The translations under genes were made by a program, and so were the position numbers. From Fibrobacter sp. UWR2 (GTDB lineage: Bacteria > Fibrobacterota > Fibrobacteria > Fibrobacterales > Fibrobacteraceae), in contig NZ_MWQE01000001.1 in NCBI RefSeq assembly GCF_002210285.1, positions 434,001 to 498,000 of the forward strand: a DNA stretch of 64,000 nucleotides, written 5' to 3'. The notes below the pieces were generated by a model. The model did no database searches. It was not told where the DNA came from and was given only the letters and a program-made list of their open reading frames with translations. Below, one piece after another: positions 1 to 7,220 of this stretch; the first letter of the stretch is position 1; every line of letters starts with the position of its first letter.

Positions 1-1011
1 CATATATACAAGGCCGCCGGTTACGATGACTTGCTGAAGGCTCGTGAGCAGGTGGGGCCGCTCAAGGTGGCGCAGGTCGCGGTGACGCCCGCCTTCGCAC
101 TCGATGCCAAATATATCATCCATACTGTCGGGCCCAAGTGGAATGGCGGTGATTCCGGAGAATCGCTGGCCCTTGCCGACTGCTACCGGGGTGCGCTCGA
201 CAAGGCGCAGGAACTGGGCTGCCAGTCCATCGCCTTCCCGCTTATTTCTAGCGGCGTGTTCAAGTTCCCCAAGGATAGTGCGCTAAGGATTGCGTTGAGC
301 GCCATCGGTGAGTTCCTGCAGACGAACGAAATGAATGTAATGCTGGTCGTATTCGACCGCAAGGCGTTTGAAGTCTCGGAAGAACTGAGTAGCGATATTC
401 AGGCATTTATCGACGATAACTACGTACAGGATAAATACGGCGATGTCAATAGGTACGTAAGCAATCGCCGGCGAAATTTGCAGGTCGAACAGGAAGAAAG
501 GTTTTATGCCCTAGAAGCACCGCAATGCGACATTCCCGACGAGGAACCTCACCGTATCTTGGATAGAGAAGAATTCGTCGAAGAAGATGGTGCTGCAGAC
601 GAGTGCGTAAGACTGTGCGTCAAATCAGCGGAAAAAAGCCTCGAAAGCCTCGAGGATATTCTTGCGAAGCCGGGCGAAACCTTCTGTAACAAGCTCTTCA
701 GACTCATTCACGAAAAGAACCAGGACGACGTGGAAGTCTACAAGCGCGCGAATCTCGACCGCAAACATTTTTCCAAGATTCGCAGCAACGTGAATTACAG
801 GCCCACCAAAAAGACGGCGCTCGCGCTCGCCATCGCCTTGCGCTTGAATATGGACGAAACGGCCGACTTGCTTGCCCGCGCCGAACTTGCGCTATCGCCT
901 TCCAACAGGGGCGACCTGATTGTCATGTATTTTATTGAGCGACAGAAGTACGATATCTGGGAAATCAATAGCATGCTTTTCAAGTTCGGGCAACCGACTC
1001 TCGGCGCATAA
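1..1011 (+). CDS. Macro-domain (ADP-ribose binding/hydrolase) protein, 5' end outside the window
   Basis: The reading frame is open from base 1, and the first visible codons (HIYKAAGYDDLL) already lie inside a macro domain, so the N-terminus is missing. The visible 336 residues hold the end of a macro domain (about 1-120), including the ligand loop AFPLISSGVFKFP typical of ADP-ribose/O-acetyl-ADP-ribose binding. An acidic linker (about 130-200) follows, then a helical C-terminal module (about 215-336; YKRANLDRKHFSKIRSN ... TALALAIALRLN) that looks like a helix-turn-helix. Macro proteins of this type usually bind or hydrolyse ADP-ribose derivatives in the cytoplasm. The substrate here cannot be read. 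A VWA gene follows 140 bp downstream on the same strand. The macro fold is clear; the HTH reading of the tail is an inference. Confidence 0.85.
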   Translation, partial: HIYKAAGYDDLLKAREQVGPLKVAQVAVTPAFALDAKYIIHTVGPKWNGGDSGESLALADCYRGALDKAQELGCQSIAFPLISSGVFKFPKDSALRIALSAIGEFLQTNEMNVMLVVFDRKAFEVSEELSSDIQAFIDDNYVQDKYGDVNRYVSNRRRNLQVEQEERFYALEAPQCDIPDEEPHRILDREEFVEEDGAADECVRLCVKSAEKSLESLEDILAKPGETFCNKLFRLIHEKNQDDVEVYKRANLDRKHFSKIRSNVNYRPTKKTALALAIALRLNMDETADLLARAELALSPSNRGDLIVMYFIERQKYDIWEINSMLFKFGQPTLGA

Positions 1012-1014
1012 AAT

Positions 1015-1031
1015 GTCGCCTGCCAGGCGAC
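1015..1031. terminator. Perfect palindrome after the macro gene
   Basis: GTCGCCTG-C-CAGGCGAC lies 4 bp after the macro gene stop. There is no T-tract, so it may be a weak terminator, an RNA-stabilising hairpin or an operator between the macro and VWA genes. Confidence 0.4.
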
Positions 1032-1151
1032 CAAATTTCCCTATATAGCACCTATTATTGCTTTCGTCAACCGGTAGCAAACGCAAAAGTGCGAACGCAC
1101 TAAGCCAGCGACCATCACCTAAGCCGCACTTATAGCGGCACGGACGCAAAT

Positions 1152-1808
1152 ATGAAAAAGGGACTTACCGAAATCGTTTTTATCCTGGACCGCAGCGGTT
1201 CCATGAGCGGGCTCGAAAAGGATACCATCGGCGGATTCAATTCCACCATCGAGAGGCAGAAGCGGGAGGAAGGCGAAGCGATTGTCTCCACCGTACTTTT
1301 CGATGACGACACGGAAGTATTGCACGACCGTGTTTCGCTGGAAAAGATTGCGCCGCTCACCGACAAGGAATACTATGCCCGCGGAAGCACGGCCCTGCTC
1401 GATGCTATCGGCGGGGCAATCCACCACATCGGTAACGTGCACAAGTATGCCCGCGAAGAAGACCGCCCTGAAAAGACCATCTTCGTCATCACCACCGACG
1501 GTTACGAGAATGCGAGCCGCAAGTATTCCTCCGATCGCGTGAAGCAGATGGTGGAACGCCAAAAACAAAAGTACGGCTGGGAATTCATCTTCCTCGGCGC
1601 GAATATAGATGCCGTCGAGACCGCAAGGAATTTCGGTATCGATGAAGAACGTGCCGCAAACTTCGTGAACGATGGAGCCGGAATCGAAGTTATGTACGAA
1701 GCACAGTGCTGCCTTATGAGCGATATCCGCCATAACCGCAAGAACGAGCGCATGTGGAAAAAGAATGTCGACGCCGACTACCAGAAACGCAACAACCGCA
1801 CGAGGTAA
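1152..1808 (+). CDS. VWA-domain protein with intact MIDAS
   Basis: This 218-residue cytoplasmic protein is almost entirely one von Willebrand factor A domain. The metal-ion-dependent adhesion site is complete: DRSGS at residues 13-17, a Thr in GSTALLDA and an Asp in ITTDGYEN. There is no signal peptide or membrane segment. VWA domains of this kind bind a protein partner through a divalent metal. The protein resembles short VWA proteins of the TerY type. It sits downstream of the macro-domain gene on the same strand, which suggests a joint role, possibly in stress or nucleotide-modification signalling (inference). No good Shine-Dalgarno precedes the ATG. It converges with the next gene, with 1 bp between the stops. 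Confidence 0.85.
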   Translation: MKKGLTEIVFILDRSGSMSGLEKDTIGGFNSTIERQKREEGEAIVSTVLFDDDTEVLHDRVSLEKIAPLTDKEYYARGSTALLDAIGGAIHHIGNVHKYAREEDRPEKTIFVITTDGYENASRKYSSDRVKQMVERQKQKYGWEFIFLGANIDAVETARNFGIDEERAANFVNDGAGIEVMYEAQCCLMSDIRHNRKNERMWKKNVDADYQKRNNRTR

Positions 1809-1809
1809 G

Positions 1810-3705
1810 TTATGTGCGGCGGTTCTGGTACCTTACGTAGGCAAACCGTTTGCTGTCGGGGGCCCAGGAATTCACGTTGATGGTTCCCTGGCCGCCGAAT
1901 AGCTTGAGGATGGTGCGGGGCTCGCTCCAGCCGGTTTCATCGCAGCCGGTCATGAGCCGGATTTCTACGTTCTTGTTGGGCACGTGTTCGCCGGGGCGCA
2001 CATCGCGCTCGTGGTAGGCGAGCATCACGACTTTTTCGCGGTCGGGGGAGATGTGTGGGAACCAGGTGTTTGAGTGCGCGTCGAACGTCATCTGCGTCTG
2101 TTCGGAGCCGTCGGCCTTCATGCGCCAAGCCTGCATGCGGCCCGTGCGTACCGAGTTGAACCAGATGTATTCGCCGTCGCAGTCGTATTCCGGCCCGTCG
2201 TTCAGCCCGAAGGCGGTTGTCAACTGTATTTCGTTCCCGCCGGTAGCAGGAATCGTGTAGATGTCGTATTCGCCGTCCCGTTCGGCGCAGTAGGCGAGAG
2301 TCTTGCCGTCGGGAGTGATGCCGTGCAGGTAACTCGGCGCAAGCGGTGTCACGAGTTCCGGCATGCGTCCGTCAAAGAAAATCTTGTAGATGCGCGAAAG
2401 GCCGTCTTCCTTGGTGTGGTGGCTTACGTAAAGGCCCTCGCCATCCGGAGAAAGGACGTGGTCGTTGTTGCAGTTGTCCACGAAGTGGCTCGGCACTTCG
2501 GTAATCGCGCCTGTGGCGAGTTCAAATTTGTAGATTCGCCCTTCGCTGTTGTAGGTGAGGAACTTGCCGTCGGCGCTCCAGTTCGGTGCCTCGATTACGC
2601 GGTCGAATTCCTTGAGCAATTTTGTTTCGCCGGTCTCGATGTCGAAAACTTCCAAGAAGGACCTGTCGTCACTGCGGTCCCAGACTTCTCCCGGGCTGAG
2701 CTCGAACGGGTAAGAGACTCCCCACTGTGCACGGAGCGAGTCCATCTGCGTCATCATCTGCATGGTCTTGCTGTGCGGCATCTCGGGGCATTCCTTCAAT
2801 CCCATCTCGAGGGCGGCTTTGCAGCCCAGCACTTCGTACTCGTAGCAGTTCTCGATGCGGGGCGGTTTCACGGATTCCACGAGTGTTCCGGCGCCATCGA
2901 ATAGCTGGATTTCTACCATGTCGTTGAGGTTCTGCACACGGATAAATCCTTCGGAACCGTAAATCACGCCTTCGTTCTTGAGCGGGGCCACCATAGATGT
3001 CTTGAGGTGGGCAACTTGCCCGCCAGCATACACGAGGTCAATCCAGTCCGTCGCATCTACGCCCGTATGGAACTTGACGCACTTCGTCTTTGTCTGCACG
3101 ACATGATTCGCACCGCCGATTTCTTCGTCCGTCAAAAAGATGTCCGCGAACGTGAGGCTGTAAATCCCCAGGTCAAGCAATGCACCGCCCGCAAGCGCCG
3201 GGTTCTTCAGTCGCTCGATATGCGAAAGCGGCATCGAGAAGTCGGCTTCCACGCTTTCGACCTTGCCAATCTTCCCGGCCAAAATCCAGTCCTTCACCAT
3301 CTGCACCGCGGGCAAAAAGCGGGTCCACATCGCCTCGCTCATGAATACGCCCTTCTCTTCGGCAAGAGCAATTACTTCCGATGCCATCAGCGCATTCGCC
3401 GTAAAGGCCTTCTCCACGAGCAGGTTTCGGCTGTATTCCAGACAAAGTAAAATATTATTATAGTGTTCGGAGTGCGGGGTTGCGATATAAATCAGATCTA
3501 CGTTCGCATCTTTTGCAAGTTCCTCGTAACTGCCATAGGCTCGGCCGAACCCGTAATCGTCGGCAAACTTTTTCGCCTTGTCAAGTGAGCGCGACGCCAC
3601 GGCGTAACATTCTACGCCCATGCCGTTCTTTTCAAGAGCCTTGACCGCCTTGGCCATCTTCGTGGCGATATGGCCACACCCGAGAATTGCAAATTTTAGG
3701 ACCAT
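1810..3705 (-). CDS. Fusion: Gfo/Idh/MocA oxidoreductase + TolB-like beta-propeller
   Basis: The protein has 631 residues in two parts. Residues 1-340 are a Gfo/Idh/MocA NAD(P)-dependent dehydrogenase of the dihydrodiol-dehydrogenase-like branch: Rossmann motif LGCGHIA at 8-14, ATPHSEHY near 75-82, EKA at 98-100 (EKP in most relatives) and GGALLDLGIYSL. Residues 345-631 are a PD40/TolB-type propeller with about six blades, each carrying an SPDG-like turn (NWSADGKFLTY, VLSPDGEGLYV, GITPDGKTLAY, HISPDREKVVM, SWAPDSKRFAY). There is no signal peptide, so both halves are probably cytoplasmic. The start is preceded by AGAGGA. The reading frame is continuous across the joint. The substrate is unknown; a sugar or glycan derivative is plausible given both families. 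Confidence 0.85.
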   Translation of the reverse strand: MVLKFAILGCGHIATKMAKAVKALEKNGMGVECYAVASRSLDKAKKFADDYGFGRAYGSYEELAKDANVDLIYIATPHSEHYNNILLCLEYSRNLLVEKAFTANALMASEVIALAEEKGVFMSEAMWTRFLPAVQMVKDWILAGKIGKVESVEADFSMPLSHIERLKNPALAGGALLDLGIYSLTFADIFLTDEEIGGANHVVQTKTKCVKFHTGVDATDWIDLVYAGGQVAHLKTSMVAPLKNEGVIYGSEGFIRVQNLNDMVEIQLFDGAGTLVESVKPPRIENCYEYEVLGCKAALEMGLKECPEMPHSKTMQMMTQMDSLRAQWGVSYPFELSPGEVWDRSDDRSFLEVFDIETGETKLLKEFDRVIEAPNWSADGKFLTYNSEGRIYKFELATGAITEVPSHFVDNCNNDHVLSPDGEGLYVSHHTKEDGLSRIYKIFFDGRMPELVTPLAPSYLHGITPDGKTLAYCAERDGEYDIYTIPATGGNEIQLTTAFGLNDGPEYDCDGEYIWFNSVRTGRMQAWRMKADGSEQTQMTFDAHSNTWFPHISPDREKVVMLAYHERDVRPGEHVPNKNVEIRLMTGCDETGWSEPRTILKLFGGQGTINVNSWAPDSKRFAYVRYQNRRT

Positions 3706-3812
3706 CTTCTTGTTCCTCTTGGATTCGCCTTTTCTCCAAAAATACTCTCTTTCGGGGCTTATCTGTTGCCTTTTCTGCGTATAATTGGACTCCTGTGTAA
3801 ACAGTTTATTTC

Positions 3813-3820
3813 TACATTTC
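3813..3820 (+). promoter_or_regulatory. -7-like element of scpA (TACATTTC)
   Basis: A TAnnTTT-type octamer lies 7 nt before the scpA ATG, with no Shine-Dalgarno between. This implies a leaderless or nearly leaderless transcript (inference from position). Confidence 0.5.
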
Positions 3821-3827
3821 GGTTTGG

Positions 3828-5186
3828 ATGACTGAACTCGAAGAGCAGGAAGACTACGAAGTACGCATTGGTTCGTTCAACGGGCCGATGGACCTGCTCG
3901 TCTACCTGGTCCAGAAGAAGGAAATGTCGCTCGACCAGATTCCGATTGCCGAAATCGCCGACGACTTCCTTGCGTGGGTCAACAAGATTGGGGTGACCGA
4001 CCTCTCGAAGGCGGGTGACTTCCTCTATATGGCGAGCCGCCTGATGGCTCTCAAGGTGCAGGAACTGCTCCCTGCCGAAGAACGCGACCCCGAACTCGTC
4101 GAGGAATACAATGCCGACCGTGAAAAGCTCATGCAGGAAATGCTTGAGTACCAGCGCTACAAGCAGGTCGCGGGCGGGCTCCAGGACATGGAAGGCAAGA
4201 ACTTCGGTACGTACAGCCGTGGCCGCCTCGAAAAGACGCAGAACGAAGAAGATACTCTTGCCGACGCGAACATCTGGCAGCTGTTCCGCGCTTACCAGAA
4301 GAGCCTCAAGACAAAGATTTCGGATACGGTCCACCATATCGAACTCGACTACGTGACCATCCAGGACCGCCAGCAGGCGATAAACAACTACTTGAGCGTG
4401 AACGGTCGTGCGCTGTTCGAGGACCTGCTCGACAACGACAGCCACCCGATTGTGGCCGCTGTGACATTCATGGCACTCCTCGAAATGATCAAGACCGACG
4501 AGGTGGTGTTCCGCCAGAGCGAACTGTTTGGCCCCATCTGGATCTACCGCAAGAAGAACAATGCGGAGTATGCCGACGAAATGGCTCGCGAAACGGTCTT
4601 CTATTCGAAGGATCCGGATGTAAAACCTGGTCTTGTAGAAGAAATTCGCAACATGGCTCTAGCCCGCTCGCAGGCAGGCAGCGTAGGCGATATCGCCGCC
4701 GTGATGAAGGAGGCCGTACTCTGGACGACCCGCGGTAGGGATGTGACCGAAGACGACCTGCAGGCCATGCTCGAGGGCCGCGAGGACCTGAGCGAAGTCC
4801 AGGAGAACCCGTTTGCCGAGATGATGCGCGAGGACGATGCCGCCGAAGCCGCGATGTCTAATGCGCCTGCCGGTGGAGCGCCGGACCCGTCGCCCCTGCC
4901 GCCGGTACAGGAATCCGTTGCCCCGTCCGAAGATATTTCTGCTCCTGCAGAAGAAGCTATCGCTCCGGCAGAAAATGTCGACAGTGCAGATAAAGTAGTC
5001 GAAGCGTCCGACAAGCCGGCCGACACTTCAAAAATGTCCGATGAGGAATTTGAGGCCTTCATGAAGAAGGCGCAGGCGTTCTACTCCGGCCAGGCCGAGG
5101 AAAATTCCTCAAAAGAAAACATCGCCGAAGATTCCGGCGATGATGATGAGTTTCCGTCGCTGGAAGTTCATTCCGGCGACGACTAA
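3828..5186 (+). CDS. scpA: Segregation and condensation protein A
   Basis: ScpA is the kleisin subunit that bridges the SMC heads, with ScpB, in the bacterial condensin. The first 250 or so residues match the family: YEVRIGSFNGPMDLLVYLV at the start, DFLYMASRLMALKVQELLP, then a C-terminal winged-helix region near 240-310. Most ScpA proteins have 240-280 residues. This one has 452 because of an acidic, Ala/Pro/Ser/Glu-rich, probably disordered tail from about 330 onward. No scpB or smc is adjacent. The ATG has no Shine-Dalgarno and sits just behind a promoter-like element. It converges with the CotH gene, with 9 bp between the stops. Confidence 0.93.
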   Translation: MTELEEQEDYEVRIGSFNGPMDLLVYLVQKKEMSLDQIPIAEIADDFLAWVNKIGVTDLSKAGDFLYMASRLMALKVQELLPAEERDPELVEEYNADREKLMQEMLEYQRYKQVAGGLQDMEGKNFGTYSRGRLEKTQNEEDTLADANIWQLFRAYQKSLKTKISDTVHHIELDYVTIQDRQQAINNYLSVNGRALFEDLLDNDSHPIVAAVTFMALLEMIKTDEVVFRQSELFGPIWIYRKKNNAEYADEMARETVFYSKDPDVKPGLVEEIRNMALARSQAGSVGDIAAVMKEAVLWTTRGRDVTEDDLQAMLEGREDLSEVQENPFAEMMREDDAAEAAMSNAPAGGAPDPSPLPPVQESVAPSEDISAPAEEAIAPAENVDSADKVVEASDKPADTSKMSDEEFEAFMKKAQAFYSGQAEENSSKENIAEDSGDDDEFPSLEVHSGDD

Positions 5187-5195
5187 CAGCTCGAT

Positions 5196-7220
5196 TTACT
5201 CAAAGATTGCGGTAAAAGCATCTCCGTCTGCGGGGGTGACAAGGCGCGGGTTTTCCGTAGAGCCGTCTTCCCACTTGACAAATTTGGAACTGCCTTCCGG
5301 AACAGCGGTCAGGAGCATGTCGTTGCCTTCAAAGAATGTTCCCGTGTAGCTGGAATTCGGGAGGGTCATGCCGTCGAGCAGGACCTTGCCGTTTCCGGTG
5401 GCGGAAATGGTGACAGAAATATCTTCACCCAAGCCAAATTCCTCGCGATATTCGTTGCGCGTACTTGCCGTACGGGTCCTTGCGTATGAGACCACGTATG
5501 CGCCGGTACGGTCAAAGCCTTGCGGGAACGAGCCGTAGGGGCTGTACCTGCGTTGGAAAACTTCCTCGTTATCCAGATCGCGGTCCATTTCCTGTTGCGG
5601 GATTTCGGAATTGACGCGGTCGACAGCCGCTACAATCCGGTCGTATGTCAGGTATGTAGTCAGCATCACGGCGGCGTGGTTCACGAACATCCTGCAGAAA
5701 TCCGCATTCTGCCGCAGCTGGATAAATATGTTGGCAAAGAATCCTGGAGCCGTTCGGCCGGAACCGCGATCGTTCTTGATCCAGTCAAACATGGAACCAA
5801 TGCCCGGCAATGCAGTCCATTCCCATCCGAAGCCCTGGTCTACATCGAACAGGATGAATCGGTAGGGCTGTTCAGCCGTGCGCCAGGCGCGCACGTTGTT
5901 GCTAGGCCAGTCCCCGTTGCGCAGGTATATCTCGGCAGCCATGTAGTCGGCGTAGTTGCCTACATCGAGCAGGGTCTGCGCATGCTTGTAGTTTTCTGCC
6001 GCCTTTTTTGCGACATCTTCATCCGAGGTGTCCGTATTGAAGTTGTTTGCCCCGATAAAGTTCAGCATCTCGATATAGGAATCAGCTGTTCCCCCATTTG
6101 CTGTTACCGTATCCTTCACATGCTTGATCATGTCGACACTCTTGGAATCGATTCCGTGGTTCGTTTCCACAAAGTGCTCGTTCAGGCGTTCGCGCAGGTC
6201 ATGGATTCCCATATATACGCCGTTGTAGAACACCACGACCTGGCGGCTACGCTGGTAATCCACGCTAGATCCTTCCACTACGCTGACCATGGCGGGGTCG
6301 GCCACGAAATCGCCTACAAAGCGGTTTCCGCCATTGCGCAGGTTGAATCCCTTGAACTTGTTGTCTTCGGGGCGCGTGGAGAACAGGTTGTACTTGAGCC
6401 TGCCGTCTTCATAGATTTTTTTCATCTTGATGGCCACGGGCTTCTTGGCGTATGTGCGGCTGTAATTGCCCATCAGGGATATGCCCGCATCGATTTGCCA
6501 TGCCTTCTTGGTGCTGGCGCTCCCGTTCTCGAAGAATTCCACGTGGACAGGGAATTCGGCGTCCTCCATGATGGGGAGCCTGCAGCCATAGGGATTCTCT
6601 CCGAAGCAGTCCGACGTATTGCCGTATCTTGTATAGAAGAATTCTGAATCGACACTGATGGCCACTACCGGCATAGAGACCTGTTCCCGGATAAAGAACG
6701 TGTGGCTGGACTTGCGCGCGATAGTGTCGTCGACAAATTCCGCGCACCGTACCGGAGTATTCCGCATGACCCTGTACGGCTCGGTGAATTCTTCCGTCTC
6801 CTCGTCGGGTTCGCTTCCGTTGAAGGTACAGCGGATAATGCCGCCGTACAGTGGTGCCGGAACGGGAATGGTCAACTCGCTATAGAACCCTGCCGGCGGC
6901 AGCAGGTGGACTTTCGATGCCTCGACAAGTTTCTCGTCGAGGACGATTCCGGAACTGGAACTTACCGATGTGCCCGTCGAATCGCTGCCACTAGAACCCG
7001 ATGGATTTTTTGAACTGGAACTTTTGGGATTTTCCTTGTCGAACTGCTCCAGGTACCAGGAGTAGAGCGAATCGGAATAGAGGATGCTATCGGGAATCAC
7101 CTTGCCGTCTGGCCCGACAACTTCACCGTTATTTTCTGAATTACCCGTAGAGTTGTCATCACCGCAAGCGAGGAACGCGACTGCAAGGAAACTAATGCCT
7201 ATAAGGAATATTTTTTTCAT
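5196..7220 (-). CDS. CotH-kinase family lipoprotein
   Basis: CotH proteins are atypical secreted protein kinases, first known from Bacillus spore coat. This 674-residue protein starts with a lipoprotein signal (lipobox FLAC, Cys 19) and a Ser-rich linker (about 60-90). A chitobiase-C-terminal-like/FN3-like module follows (about 105-195; CTFNGSEPDEETEEFTEPYR), then the CotH domain (about 225-560) with YNGVYMGIHDLRERLNEHF and a DWPSNNVRAWR...FILFDVDQGFG segment holding the presumed metal-binding Asp residues. The tail (about 605-674) resembles an InlB B-type repeat (KFVKWEDGSTENP). The gene overlaps the upstream lipoprotein gene by 4 bp, so the two are translationally coupled. It is likely anchored on the cell surface or in the outer membrane; the phosphorylated target is unknown. 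Confidence 0.9.
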   Translation of the reverse strand: MKKIFLIGISFLAVAFLACGDDNSTGNSENNGEVVGPDGKVIPDSILYSDSLYSWYLEQFDKENPKSSSSKNPSGSSGSDSTGTSVSSSSGIVLDEKLVEASKVHLLPPAGFYSELTIPVPAPLYGGIIRCTFNGSEPDEETEEFTEPYRVMRNTPVRCAEFVDDTIARKSSHTFFIREQVSMPVVAISVDSEFFYTRYGNTSDCFGENPYGCRLPIMEDAEFPVHVEFFENGSASTKKAWQIDAGISLMGNYSRTYAKKPVAIKMKKIYEDGRLKYNLFSTRPEDNKFKGFNLRNGGNRFVGDFVADPAMVSVVEGSSVDYQRSRQVVVFYNGVYMGIHDLRERLNEHFVETNHGIDSKSVDMIKHVKDTVTANGGTADSYIEMLNFIGANNFNTDTSDEDVAKKAAENYKHAQTLLDVGNYADYMAAEIYLRNGDWPSNNVRAWRTAEQPYRFILFDVDQGFGWEWTALPGIGSMFDWIKNDRGSGRTAPGFFANIFIQLRQNADFCRMFVNHAAVMLTTYLTYDRIVAAVDRVNSEIPQQEMDRDLDNEEVFQRRYSPYGSFPQGFDRTGAYVVSYARTRTASTRNEYREEFGLGEDISVTISATGNGKVLLDGMTLPNSSYTGTFFEGNDMLLTAVPEGSSKFVKWEDGSTENPRLVTPADGDAFTAIFE

